From NCBI GenBank assembly GCA_020064725.1, contig JAGTWJ010000001.1, positions 806,001-870,000 of the forward strand: 64,000 nt of DNA. The letters run 5' to 3'. Below, one piece after another: positions 11,044-21,876 of this stretch; within the stretch, counting starts at the first letter, position 1, and each line of letters starts with the position of its first letter. Under the pieces are notes generated by a model. That model ran no database searches. It was given only the letters and a program-made list of their open reading frames with translations, and was not told the origin of the DNA. The position numbers and the translations under genes were made by a program. The DNA is from Drechslerella dactyloides. Taxonomy: Eukaryota; Ascomycota; Orbiliomycetes; Orbiliales; Orbiliaceae.

Positions 11044-13576
11044 GTAACTCGTTCGAGATGACGAATCTGTCTGGATTACGGATTATGGGAACATGATTAC
11101 GACCTACCCTCCGACGAAATGTCCGGTCCTATGACTGTACGAATTTCTTCGACCTCGCTCGGAAGCATGTCATAGCTTCTTACGGATTCCTTTACCTCTA
11201 TCTCCTAGTCGGACGTTGGTGCTTTTGGCTATTTCTTTTTACAACACTTCTCCTTTACTCTTCTATCCTCTACCTACTGCATCACGGGCGTTATCCTTTT
11301 ATTCTCCGTTGAGGCGACTCTTGATTATACTTTTGCATGACTGTTTTTGTCAGTGCGTCCTTTTTGGTGCCTACGGGCTGTACTCTTTTATATTCTCTTG
11401 ACCTGACTACGCTTTTCTTGTGACTTTGTATAGCACAGAACGCTGTCAATATGTGTTTGTATACGCATTTTTGTACCTGATAGCCCAGCCTTAATAATGC
11501 TTTTCCCCAATTTCCTCGCTCCCACATACTAACGGCGTTACGATGGATGTCCCTTTTTCGCAAATTGCTTTTGAGCCGTTGAATTTTTGTTTTTGCTTTG
11601 CTTGCAAGTTTTGTGATTTTTTTGTTGTTCTTGGTATTGTGCACACCCCGTACAAAAGATTGGCTCTTCGATGCTTCCAGATTGCGAAGATTTTATATAA
11701 AAGAATAAGTATACCCCTTGCTTTTGCGCTACATTTGCTTATCGATCATTTTGCTTTTACTGTTTGTTGTTCGCATTGCAACGTTGACGTTGTGTTTCGC
11801 ATTGTTGTGTGGCTTGTTTTTTTATTTTTCGAACACCCTGCATTATTATCATTTATTATTGCTGTTTGTGCTTTCGATGCTTGTTTTGCTGTTTTTGCTG
11901 TGCTACGATGCTTGTGACTTGCTGTGCTGTCTTGTTCGTCTGTCTGTCTGCTTTCTCCTTTTGATTTCCGTTGTCTGGTGACCGGATTCTGGGGGTTGGA
12001 CGGTGATGATGGGATGAGGTTGGTGCAGTGCGAGGATCGAATGATGTATTTAAGTGTCGCTTTTGCTGTTTTGGTTTTATATTATTTTTTGGAAAGAGGT
12101 GGATGTGGTGGAGGTTTGGAGGGATGGATGCGAGCTTCGTTCTTGGAGAGGATGAGGTTGCGGGTTGGGTAGCTTGGTAGATAGTCTAGTAATTGGAATT
12201 TGGCGGAGGAGAAATTGAATATATATTTCAAGATGAATATCATTTGATGTGAACGTCCGTCCGTGACTGCTGTAGATTTCGTTTGCTGGTCTCACTTGAG
12301 GCTGGACCTACGTTGTTATACGCTAACTTACTACTATAATTGGACCGACTGGTGCACTATATATTTGTACAGCATCCGGTTTACGAGGCAAACTATTGAT
12401 AATATATGCATATACAGTGAGTCCTCGCCGCCACTGATTTCCGCCTCATTAGCCTGCATGCTCCCATGGCTCCGCCCGGTTGTACAACCTCATCAACTTG
12501 TGGATCTGCGCCGCTACGCTCTTGTCCATCCAGACATTCGAGTACCAGCGAAGAATGTTGAACGCGTGATAAAGAAGCGTAGTAGGGCAGCCGTGCCACT
12601 ACTTTGGTTCGCCGATCGTGCCGGCACCAACAGCGCCCCGTGTGGAAGAAAAGGACTCGTTTCGTGTGTATGGTTGGTAAAGGCCTCCTTGTTGGGTATT
12701 TACTGAGCTAATTGCACCCGTTTCGACCTGGTGCTGCTTATATTGTGCGGCATTGGGTACGGAGCGACGCATTTTTTCAGCTGGTGGGAGGTCTGTTATG
12801 GTACCAATTGAACAGACAGTGAACGGTTGCTCTGGGGCAGGTATCATTTTCAGTTTCCCGTATGGGCGATGCTTGCGAGTCGAGTTTCGCCGGCATGCGG
12901 GATAATGAATCATGTACTTTTAATGCGTAACCAGGAAATATCCCCCGTCTCGAACTTCGCTAGTGTGTTCGTAGTCCGCCTGCTCGAATTTCGGGGAAAA
13001 ATCTAGATCTGATGGGATTGCGTATAGGTTTGGAAACTTGAGGTCGAACCGTCTATGACCGTTCTGGCATAGACATGTTGCATTGTCTATTGATGCTACC
13101 ATGCAGGCGGAAGGGCAATACCCCTCGTCCGACTAGCTCGTCTGCCTTAGTGATTCAAGCTCGTTAGCTCATGATTATGATATAGCTATGAGTCAATATC
13201 GGAGACGGCTACGTTAAAATGCTCACTTACATCAATGTCTGCCTTGTCGATTACGTGGTAACAGTCCAGAGGTGGGGGACATCCGCAGAACCAGCACCTC
13301 GGGAAGTTGTCCCCGGTCTTTACAGGCAATCCGTTGAGCTGGTGTTTGACCGCCCCTGAGAACTCGGTAGTCGCATTGCTTGATTCTGACTTGGTTCCTT
13401 CGTTTATTCCATAGCTCTGAGTTTTTCGAATTATGCGATTGCATGCACCGACGGTTCTCGCGTGCTACTACATAATCCGATTGAGTTCGAAAGGCTTTGT
13501 ATGTAGCTGAAAGTAATTTTTCTCCAGCGTCTGAAGGTAACTGGAAGGGAGTTCAAGATCGGGGAGTGCTAGTTGG

Positions 13577-13634
13577 TTGATGATGATAATGTTGGTACAG
13601 GTGTGATGATGATGGTGATTATGATGATGATGGA
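13577..13634. repeat. GAT-rich imperfect microsatellite
   Basis: Interrupted TGATGA repeats on the plus strand in noncoding DNA. The minus-strand reading is a run of His and Asn with no gene context. Confidence 0.7.
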
Positions 13635-13879
13635 TGACGGGTTTATGTATCATCAGGATTATTGCTACCGGTATATTTATTGCAAATCATTTTGGTGAAG
13701 GACACACCCAAACGCGCGCCCATCTTGCCGATCCTGGAACAGCTGCCGATGCAGTCAATATGAGTGTATATCAGTCGCGAAATGCTGCATATATCACAAA
13801 TGCTCCCATAAATAATAATGATGTAAATAAAGTGTTATCTCCAGAGCGCAAGTCAGAACAAATCTACTAGCTAGGTACT

Positions 13880-13904
13880 TACCTAGGTACTTAGTACCTA
13901 GGTA
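13880..13904. repeat. Paired 10-bp palindromes TACCTAGGTA
   Basis: Two exact copies of the self-complementary TACCTAGGTA (13880-13889 and 13895-13904) are separated by CTTAG, with a further CTAGGTAC just upstream at 13871. Similar TAGGTA-type words are seen in intergenic DNA of many filamentous ascomycetes; their role is unknown. Confidence 0.7.
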
Positions 13905-14278
13905 TTTACTTGATGCGTGAATTTGTCTCGTAGACGCTACCCAGCACTATCCTCGGTTTGCAATTGTTGCTTTCAAGTCATACTTAAGTATTTACCAGTA
14001 ACAATTGAAAACGCCATCGATAAAGATATGTAACTTCGCCCTACCAAGATATAAACGCCAGGAATGCAGAATGTGCGCGATATGTAGCAGCCCATGGCAA
14101 GGAACGATAGCCAATCAGACTACCGCTAATGAGGTCTAAAGATCCAAGATATTATGCAAAGCTAAAGTACACATATAAATGCGAGACAGACGCCCGACGC
14201 CAATGGTATATATCCGGTTTGCCCACCGGTAGCTTCGAGAATCACTGCAGATCGAAGCCCATTCCCATCCAACATATC

Positions 14279-15339
14279 TCAGAGCCTCTTAAGACAGCTT
14301 TCCAGCTCGCCGCCCAGCTCTTCCCACGACATCTTCCCAGCCTTCTCGACGCGCTGTGCTATCGCCGCAATCTCCTCCCGACCGACCCTCACCAACCACC
14401 CGGACTCCGTGACCAGCGACACGACGTCGCCACCGCCACCGGGGTCCAGCGGGATCTTCTCCTCCTTCATCGTCCGCTTGACCCACTCTTCATCCTTGCC
14501 GACGCGATGGCCCAGCGTTCGCAGGCTGATTTTGCCACATGCGCCGGCGGAGGATATTTCGGCGACGAGAGAGCGTAGGGATTGGACGTGCTGGGCGTTG
14601 AGCGCGTCGAGGGCGCGGAGGTCTTCGCGGTCTTTGAGCTTGCGTTTTTCGATGGAGATTTCGGCGAGCGCGCGGCGTTGCTTCTCGGCGAAGAGGGAGT
14701 CTTGGAGGTCGGCTTCGAGGGTGCGTTCGCGGGCGCGGCGGTCGCGGGCTTGGGATTGGAGGAACTCGTTGTATGCTCTACATTCCATTACATTCGTCAG
14801 TCCGGGCACTTGGAAAGATGTACAGATAGAGGTAGATAAGTGGTTAGGTATGCGAGGTGGCTGGAAGGCGGTGTGTGTGCATACCTTCTTTGATCGCGCA
14901 TTTCGAGATTACGCGCCTTCTTTTTGCCGACTATACCCCGCTGCTTCGGTGGACGTGGGGCAGGCGCCGCAGGTCCAGGCCGTCCGTCGCCACCAGCTCC
15001 ACCGTCGCCGTCAACGCCACCGTCGTCATCGTCGTTGACGATACCGCCGCCGCCGGCTTCCGCTAGCAGATCGTCTACGTCTACTTCGTCGTCGTATTCG
15101 ACCGGCCCCGCGTCATGGCCGCGCACCTCGTCGTCCGCCTCTTCATCGCCTGCGGTGGCGGCAGCGGGATTGTCGACTTGCGCGGGAATAAAGCTTGGCG
15201 GGTTGAGACCGGCGCCGGAGCGGAGAGTGTCGGCGCGGGAGAGGAGGAAGAGGATGAGACCGCCGAGAAGCAGGAAGGGGAGGAGGAGGAAGAAGTTGCG
15301 GGTGAAGGGTGACTGGAGGAGGTCGTGGAGGGTGAGCAT
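14279..15339 (-). CDS. DDRGK1: DDRGK domain-containing protein 1 (UFBP1) homologue
   Basis: Two exons: complement(14279..14777, 14885..15339), 317 aa; human DDRGK1 is 314 aa. The start at 15339 has a strong context (CGCCACC ATG). The order matches the family throughout. An N-terminal membrane anchor (about residues 12-33) is followed by an acidic, Gly-rich linker with DDDD runs. A basic GKKKARNLEMRDQRRAYNEF segment then opens a long charged helix (about 145-225). A C-terminal winged-helix region includes ISLRTLGHRVGKDEEWVK and ESGWLVRVGREEIAAIAQRV, which lines up with the DDRGKFIYIT...EELAAVA part of animal proteins. In animals DDRGK1 sits on the ER membrane and serves as substrate and adaptor of the UFM1 ligase UFL1. 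Many fungi have lost UFMylation. The eponymous DDRGK residues are replaced by TESGW. Function in UFMylation is inferred from family membership. Confidence 0.85.
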
Positions 15340-15683
15340 GGTGGCGGGGAGGGCGTATGCATGCGGGACGAAGAGACGTGGTTGTGGATCATGCAGGGCG
15401 GGCCGGGGTGCATGAAGATGCAACAGCTACAACGCGATATACCATATTGGACGAAAGGTGACTTTAATGACCTCAATGATTCAGCAAGCGCGAGATGGTC
15501 CATAGAAGCTCATAGCTAAGAGGCCTTGTACACGCAATAGAGTATCACTCGTACTATATAGTACAAGAGGCAACTGTTTTTGTGTATACGGGCTCCCTCG
15601 TGCATGAGGAACTGCGCAGCTGCGTGGCTTGGCTTGGCGTGCTTCGTTGAACTTCTAGAATTCTGCTCCCTTACAGGCGTGCG

Positions 15684-15696
15684 TTATATATATTTA
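15684..15696 (+). promoter_or_regulatory. TATA element of the secreted-protein gene
   Basis: TTATATATATTTA is followed by a C/T-rich stretch, about 200 bp before the ATG at 15892. It lies inside the upward extension of the open frame, which supports starting translation at 15892 rather than further upstream. Confidence 0.5.
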
Positions 15697-15891
15697 ATCT
15701 ACTCTTTCGCACTCTTGTCGTTTGGACCGCGATCATTTGACATCCCATGGAGCATTGGTACATGTTCTCGTACATCTATCTACCAAGCTGGAGCCTCGAT
15801 ACAAAAATACTCTAAATGCAAAGGCGTGCACGTCCACGTGGATACTGAATGGCGTCGCACTCCGGCATATGCGCTTCATATTGCCTTCAAA

Positions 15892-17565
15892 ATGTCGCTT
15901 CGCTTTCGACTTGGATGGGCTAATGTATTCATTCTCGCCCTATTACATCTCGACACAGCTGCCGCGTATGGCAGCCTCTTCTTGTTCAAGGGACGACCAG
16001 GCTGGCTAAACAAGCCGAATCCAGTTGTCGCCAAATCATTGACTCCCCAATTCCCAGGCCTATGCCAGAGAATCAGTCGCGCGCACGTAACCGCCGCCCA
16101 GCCCGACAAAGAATTCATCGACGCCGTCGTCATCTGGAACGAAGTCGAGCCCGATCTCAGTTCCAACGCCAAAATCGTCGTCTTCTACGAAAGCGGCGTT
16201 TGCAACGTCGGCGACGGAGCTCCGATAACGGCCATCGCCATCCTCGACCAAAGCCACCTGCAGGACATGCACGTTATCGACTTTGCAAGCCTGCCTATTT
16301 CTCTCGGGTACGGTACCAAGGCGTACAAAGCCACGACATTCGAGGAGTTACAGCCCATCCTGGGTGATTTCAACATCGCAGATCTGCAAGGGTCCGTGCT
16401 CCTGTATGATAATGCGAGGGGAGAATACGACGGTCCTTTCAAGGGTGCCATCACGAATATCGATACGGGCTTGTTCAATCTGTTGCTGTCTTACAATTCG
16501 GCTGATAGAACCCGCTTCGCGACCGACCGGGCGGAGGCAGTATTACGGCGCGGAAGGCCGCTGACGTCCCCCGAGCGGGTGAATCAGCATGCCATCGAAC
16601 AGAAAATCCTGCGGACACTCGCAGCGGCCGGGATGAGTAGCAATCTGGTGGACGAGAACACGCGGGTTTATTTCCATAATTTCTTCGTCAAGCCGAAGAG
16701 ATCTAGAGACCCTGTTGTCGGGAGCAGACCTAGACGCAAGAGTATCCGGCCGATCGTTATATCCGATTCACCGCTGGCGGATGGGCAAGGACTGGCGGCG
16801 AACGAGGTTAAGGTGGAAGAGGGCTATGCAGAAGCCAAAGCGGAAACGAAAGAGGAGAAACAAGAATATCTACAGGCAGAAGTCGAAGGACCGGAATACA
16901 ATAATGGATACCAGCTATATCCTGAATTCGGTGCTAAACTTGAAGGAAATGCAGAGGGCGAAATAGTTCGAGATACCAAAGTCGAGCCGGGCATATCTGC
17001 TGAAGAGCCACTGGTATGGCCAACCTCGAACTTCAACATGGGTATCCCGCCTGGTAACATGAACAGCGCGCCGTACCCCAACTTCCTCATGCCAAACAAT
17101 ATCCCATCGTATCAAGTTCCGTATACGACATCATACCCAGGCTACATATACGACCCATACCCCGCACAAATTCTCCAACAGCTGGGATACCTCCGTGGTT
17201 ATGACCCGCAGAGCATAAATCCGGCTCTTGTCCAAGCTATGGCGTCCGGCCAGTTCAGCACGAACCCGAGCCAATGGCCTGCGTATACATATCCGGTCCC
17301 GAATGCAGGTAACGCGAACGTGGGCCTGGATTTTGGCGGTAGCGGAAACTTCAACCCGTACGCCCAGTACAACCAGTACCTCACGAACCTCGGTCAGAAT
17401 TTTCAGACTGGCAGGTTGAATCCCGCTCCGCAGGATACGTGGATCAATCCAGATGAACCGCTCAGTCGTGCCGCTGAAACGAAGCAAGAGGACCTATCCG
17501 ACGAGCAGATTATCGCCCAGGCTGAGCAGCCTTCCAAGCAAAGAAGACCAAACAGAAGGCGATAA
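15892..17565 (+). CDS. Secreted protein of unknown function with low-complexity tail
   Basis: Single exon, 557 aa. The open frame extends 104 codons upstream, but the ATG at 15892 is preferred. It begins a clear signal peptide (MSLRFRLGWANVFILALLHL, then DTAAAYG, cleavage near residue 25) and lies downstream of a TATA element. Residues about 60-230 look like a folded domain, with strand-rich segments such as AKIVVFYESGVCNVG and GSVLLYDNARGEYDGPFKGA. Then come a helical stretch, a basic patch (PKRSRD, RPRRKS), an acidic Lys/Glu segment, and a long tail rich in Tyr, Asn, Pro and Gly (about 330-530), ending KQRRPNRRR. I do not recognise the family. A role as a cell-wall-associated or secreted protein follows from the signal peptide only. 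The aromatic, Asn-rich tail resembles aggregation-prone or adhesive regions, which is inference. Confidence 0.75.
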   Translation: MSLRFRLGWANVFILALLHLDTAAAYGSLFLFKGRPGWLNKPNPVVAKSLTPQFPGLCQRISRAHVTAAQPDKEFIDAVVIWNEVEPDLSSNAKIVVFYESGVCNVGDGAPITAIAILDQSHLQDMHVIDFASLPISLGYGTKAYKATTFEELQPILGDFNIADLQGSVLLYDNARGEYDGPFKGAITNIDTGLFNLLLSYNSADRTRFATDRAEAVLRRGRPLTSPERVNQHAIEQKILRTLAAAGMSSNLVDENTRVYFHNFFVKPKRSRDPVVGSRPRRKSIRPIVISDSPLADGQGLAANEVKVEEGYAEAKAETKEEKQEYLQAEVEGPEYNNGYQLYPEFGAKLEGNAEGEIVRDTKVEPGISAEEPLVWPTSNFNMGIPPGNMNSAPYPNFLMPNNIPSYQVPYTTSYPGYIYDPYPAQILQQLGYLRGYDPQSINPALVQAMASGQFSTNPSQWPAYTYPVPNAGNANVGLDFGGSGNFNPYAQYNQYLTNLGQNFQTGRLNPAPQDTWINPDEPLSRAAETKQEDLSDEQIIAQAEQPSKQRRPNRRR

Positions 17566-17827
17566 CCATTCCGATCACTCTCACCAACAGTAACAATAGT
17601 CTCAAAAGTCCGAGACTCAACGAGATTATGAATCTCATTCAAGCATATATTCATCCTCTGTATACAGTAAACTCAGTACTAACAACAGGAATCTGGCGAC
17701 AAAGGTCCGGCCCTCGTGAACACCGCGATAGCTAATCGCAGCGGTACTTATTAATCTTCCTAATCTGTCACGTATCTCACAATCAACTTCCGCCCTGCCT
17801 AGCTATTATATCAAAAGAATAACGGCA

Positions 17828-18283
17828 CTATTTCGGGCTAGTAGTCACCTCAACCATCACCGCATCCTCAATCCCAGACGGCGGCGACTCAGCCTTCAAC
17901 GTCGAAACGTCGCTGCTAACGTCCGCATCCTTCTTCACATACTCGCTGAACGCATCGGCGCGATTCACGAGTCGGAACACGATCGCGAACTCCTTGCTCG
18001 CGGTGCCGCTGTCGATATGGACCGAGTTTATGACCCACGAGCATGCGTATCGCTCGACCGCCGGGTCCGAGTTTAGTTCTTGGAGGGTAGCGTCGATGGC
18101 GGCTAGACTCCCGTTGGCGAAACCTCGGAGGACTAGGCAGTTTCTTCCGTGGCCGCTTAACGGGAGGGGGTTCAGATGGCAGTCGAAAATGGTGCGGGTG
18201 GCCGTTGACGTCTTCCAGGAGTCGCCGCTATTTTTGTAAATGGCCAATTTGAAGGGAAGCGGGAGCTGCAACTGAGTCGGCAT
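17828..18283 (-). CDS. Small protein of a tandem unknown family, copy A
   Basis: Intronless, 151 aa, starting at 18283 (MPTQLQLPLPFKLAIYKNSG). It is clearly related to the product at 19120-19716. Both start with PFKLAIYK / PYKLVIIR, followed by a tryptophan, a DCHLNPLP / DCAENPVP turn, a central helix of similar length, and a hydrophobic strand EFAIVFRLVNRADAF / CLVLKLANIGAAF. The C-terminal 35 residues are Ser/Asp/Lys-rich and not shared. It has no signal peptide or membrane segment, so a cytosolic protein is likely. I know of no function. A TATA element lies about 80 bp upstream. Tandem arrangement on the same strand indicates local duplication. Confidence 0.7.
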   Translation of the reverse strand: MPTQLQLPLPFKLAIYKNSGDSWKTSTATRTIFDCHLNPLPLSGHGRNCLVLRGFANGSLAAIDATLQELNSDPAVERYACSWVINSVHIDSGTASKEFAIVFRLVNRADAFSEYVKKDADVSSDVSTLKAESPPSGIEDAVMVEVTTSPK

Positions 18284-18359
18284 CTCGTGGTGGATCGGAT
18301 TTGCTAAATGCGATCGGTGGGGTTCTGTTAGCTGTTTTCTCGAGCGTGCGGAGATTTGG

Positions 18360-18366
18360 CTTATAA
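18360..18366 (-). promoter_or_regulatory. TATA element of copy A
   Basis: On the minus strand the sequence reads CTTTATAAGCC, with TATAAG about 78 bp before the ATG at 18283. The spacing is nearly the same as in copy C. Confidence 0.45.
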
Positions 18367-18425
18367 AGCAGTTGTCATCTTTGTCGTACCTAGGTAATCC
18401 GGCGGATTGTGTCTTGACGAATACC

Positions 18426-18671
18426 TTAGTAATATATCCTATGTTGCGCAGGTATCGAGAGTCGCGAGTCTCGGACTAGTAGGAATGCAAACCGATAGAA
18501 ATGGCCTCCAGTTCTAATTTCTGTAAAACCGTGGCGATGTTGCGAGCTTTTATAGCCACGTCTAATCTCTTCGACGAGCGCGGTTATGGCAGCGATCGTA
18601 AATCCCGCATTCTGGTAGACCCTCCCACGCAACGACTTCAAATGGTTGCTACCTAGTATGCACACGCGCAT
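18426..18671 (-). pseudogene. Truncated middle copy (B) of the tandem unknown family
   Basis: An 81-codon frame on the minus strand lies between copies A and C. It contains NHLKSLRGRVYQNAGFTIAAI then TALVEEI, which resembles copy A's GRNCLVLRGFANGSLAAIDA then TLQEL. Further on it has FYRFAFLLVRDSRL, against EFAIVFRLVNRADAF in A. The N-terminal third (the PFKLAIYK...DCHLNP part) is missing, and no TATA element is evident upstream. The similarity is modest and judged by eye, so it could be coincidental. The best reading is a decayed duplicate. Confidence 0.35.
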
Positions 18672-19119
18672 ACTACTGGATTATTAAAATGGATACTATC
18701 TGTAAGTATGTTCAAATATACATACGGATGCATGCACCTCAGCTCTGCAAAGCAGCTAGGCAATCTGTTCCTTCACGAGCGCAGACAAAAGCAGGAATGA
18801 CCTCAGCGTTCACGACATTGACCATATAGTAACTAATTCTTGAATCTAACACAGAGAGTACGACTGACTGCATAATAGAAAGTAAGAATGCTCTAGATAT
18901 ACGTATATACATAGAAAGGACCGTGCAAGGAAGGCTGTCAGACAGCCCCAAGTTAAAACGCTATGATGCCTGAAAATATAACATATCGTTGCGTTGGGAT
19001 CACATACGCCCTTTATAACTCATTTGACAGAAATCATGATTCGAAATTCTCGCATAATCTCGAGTGAAAGGGCCCGCATGGACTACCATTCATATCAAGG
19101 CGCCCAACGATACAACCAG

Positions 19120-19716
19120 TCACAATAGGTAGTCGTTCACCATCCTGGCAGGATTCACGTGTGTTGGCGGATGCTGTTCCCCCTCCTCCGTCAAAAAATC
19201 GTGAAACCCCGCCGATGGCATCGGCGGCATAAACGGCGACGGCAGCCTCTCAGGCGTCATATCCACATCACGCACCGCGTCAAAATTCACGCGAGAAGGG
19301 AAAGATTGTACCAGAGACAACGGTGCCAGCGATAGCTTCGGCTTCTCCTCCGCAACTTCCTCCGTCACCGTCGCCTTGAACGCGGCGCCGATATTCGCCA
19401 GTTTCAGCACAAGGCACCGGCTGTTCATGCTCGTGCTCGTCACGATGCCCAAGCGGGCGCCTGTCTCCATTCTTATCAGACAGTACTGGCATCCGGTATC
19501 TCTGAGTTCCGGTGCTGCGTTGATGTTTTGGATGACGGTTTCCGTGAGTTTGAGTGAGGCGCTGCAGCACTGCGTCAGCTGGATGAGGGACATGCCAATG
19601 TCGCCGCCGGGTACCGGGTTTTCAGCACAGTCGAGGACGGAGACGTGTGCTAGATGCCAGTCATGGTGCTCGCGGCGGATGATGACGAGTTTGTAGGGGA
19701 ATGGCGTTTTCGACAT
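19120..19716 (-). CDS. Small protein of a tandem unknown family, copy C
   Basis: Intronless, 198 aa, starting at 19716 (MSKTPFPYKLVIIRREHHDW). The first 125 residues align with copy A at 17828-18283. The shared pattern is an opening strand, Trp, an Asp-Cys turn with NPVP, a helix TETVIQNINAAPELRDTGC against DATLQELNSDPAVERYACS, and a final hydrophobic strand followed by an Ala-Phe. The extra C-terminal part is Pro/Ser-rich (LPSPFMPPMPSAGF), probably disordered. It has no targeting signal. The function is unknown, and the two copies have diverged strongly, so the duplication is old or selection is relaxed. Confidence 0.7.
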   Translation of the reverse strand: MSKTPFPYKLVIIRREHHDWHLAHVSVLDCAENPVPGGDIGMSLIQLTQCCSASLKLTETVIQNINAAPELRDTGCQYCLIRMETGARLGIVTSTSMNSRCLVLKLANIGAAFKATVTEEVAEEKPKLSLAPLSLVQSFPSRVNFDAVRDVDMTPERLPSPFMPPMPSAGFHDFLTEEGEQHPPTHVNPARMVNDYLL

Positions 19717-19784
19717 CGCTTTTGATTTTCGATAGCCGTTGAGTTGAGCTGCATACTTGTGTAGAAAGTTAGCGTGTCGTGAAG

Positions 19785-19791
19785 ATTTATA
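19785..19791 (-). promoter_or_regulatory. TATA element of copy C
   Basis: TATAAAT on the minus strand, about 70 bp upstream of the ATG at 19716, inside the context CTTATAAATCTTC. Confidence 0.5.
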
Positions 19792-21876
19792 AGTTCCGGG
19801 GGTGTAACGTTTACAGACCTTCGGGTTTTATCGCGGGTCTGTGGATCCACGAGTGATCCGAGCAGGCGTATGGCTTAACGTCGGCCCTCCACGACTCATA
19901 GGTCGGTGGATCGATCGCCCGCTGTCAGCTTTGATAGTCTTCAATTCTCCTTGCTAGATGTACGAATATATGTTGCCTGATACGTAGCTACGTAGACTTC
20001 TCGGCATGTACGTATATGCTCTAATTTGTGCTATGTGAATATATTTGGATAAAACCGGAGTACTTGATCAACGTAGAATCAGACGCCAAAGCTGAAAAAT
20101 CGACAAGAAATATCATATACATTCGCATAATATCAGGTAATTAAAGGCGATAAGATCAATATATATCACGAGTAGCTATGTCCTGCTGAGTGCGAGCTTC
20201 GATAGGTTTCTAGAATAATCTTCCAACCTGTTCTTCCAGAAGCAAACTATCAGCCTTATGGTTACAAGACTGGCAAAGTCTATATCACCGACTTTATAAT
20301 TTAGTGCCAAAATTAAAACTGAGATGGTAGTCTGGCCCATTCATGAGGGGTCCTGTGATTGCTTCAGCCGTCCGACGACTGTGCCGCCGTCGGCTCGGGA
20401 ACTTGCATCTCGGTCCCGGCACAGTAATTTAGTTTAGGTCGAAGGTCTAGTCGGTGTTGAAATCCATCTTGCGTGATATTGACGTATTCTAGATGCCGAA
20501 GTTTAACAAAATAATTATCCTCGTTTCACACCAATACAGCATACCGGGGTTATGGACTATAACGGACACTATACGTCTGGGTCGGCCATCGCCAGTACAG
20601 AATGATATCAATATATATATTTAGCTACCAATTTGCTGGCATAAAGATGCATCGAAAAATGTAAGCTAGTGGCATGGGATCTAGATTCGGGAGACGGTTC
20701 ATCAGGGAGACAGGGGGCCGCCCGAGCCCATTCAAAAGATCTACGGGGAGTCTCCAGAACCTTGCGTGCTTGGTCCTACCACGCTGGTTACGTAGCCAAG
20801 ACTAATTACTTGCGAGGATCAAGTCGGCGTTTGCTCAAACAGGATGGATGATAAATGCAGGCAACCTAGCCTCGGGGACCTTAAGCCCTTGACCCTCCGA
20901 TCGATCGACGGTTGCAGGCAACCGCTCCATGGGTATTATGCCTGATCTCGTGACGCAGGATATGGTACCATATGGTTTCCCGAATAGAGTCGAAGTCATT
21001 ACGTTATGACTAGACAAACAAGACCCGCGATCGAGCAAGGGCTAGGCCAAGCGCTGGCCCACGAGGATGTATGGATATATGATTGATATCTCTCAGATCT
21101 CGCAGTGCTCCACAAACGTACTTAGTGCACAAGGCAACTCAAGGAAGGGTCTGGTTTACGAAACCAGTGCACAATAGAACTGAAGGCGTTAGAACCCTTG
21201 CGTTGTTTGTCGCGGGCATCATGCGTTTTAGAAGGTCGCGTAGAAGCCCCGAATTGTGGTCGAGAAACACTGAATCGCGTAAACCCAGCTCCCTTACCCC
21301 AGACATCGCGATATCGACGGTGCAATAATGCAGAGGTTTGCATGTATCGTGTTGTTTGCGTTCGTGATCAGGCTCAATGCTGCTGCGCCTCAGCTGTTCT
21401 GCCTTCCAGCGTGTTTTGAAGCTATATGGAGTACGTTGAACGCGTCAAAGCCAGTTTCCACTTCAGGCAACTGAAAGTACTCACACTCGGATTCACGTTG
21501 ACGCGTTTGCAAGCTGGGTGGTGTCTCGGTTACCGTATTCATTTTAAAGATACGTATCTTACGTTCAAATTTAGTATCTTCTGTAGTAAGAATTCTAGAA
21601 ACGTTCCATATATTCGGATAGTTTTTTATAATCGGATGCTGACATTATTCACATGCGAGAGAGCCTAGCTTACGACATTTATAACATGGTCACTCCAAGA
21701 TTTCCGTTCAAGAGATTGATGTCCAAACTCTAGTCTTTTGTCTCGCACCCAAGCACTTATTATCTAAACGTATCTTAGCTTCAATCCTGACCAAAACGGT
21801 ATTCCACAGAAGTAAGAAAGGTTTATGTACCGACAAACCTCCGTGATTTTTATACGCTAGAAAGCTATTCTACGGC
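19792..21876. other. Intergenic, no gene recognised
   Basis: Only short frames without supporting splice sites or motifs. AT-rich patches occur near 20,000-20,330 and 20,580-20,660. It includes the upstream regions of copy C (minus) and of the F-box-like gene (plus). Confidence 0.5.

Larger units (their letters stand above)
11044..14278. other. Intergenic; T-rich nucleoporin 3' region
   Basis: About 11,200-12,100 is T-rich on the plus strand with many TTTTGCTGTTTT-like words, as expected for a 3' untranslated region and terminator of the nucleoporin. The rest, up to the stop of the DDRGK-like gene at 14279, holds only short unsupported frames, a TGATGA microsatellite near 13577-13634, and the palindromic motif listed separately. 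Confidence 0.5.

Noticed and set aside
11291..12172. Hydrophobic plus-strand frames and Lys-rich minus-strand frames after the nucleoporin
   Set aside because: By-products of the T-rich 3' flank, with no start context, domain or intron support.
13468..13653. Polyhistidine minus-strand frame
   Set aside because: Translation of a GAT microsatellite in intergenic DNA.
15580..15891. 104-codon upstream extension of the secreted-protein frame
   Set aside because: It spans a TATA element, and the ATG at 15892 gives a proper signal peptide.
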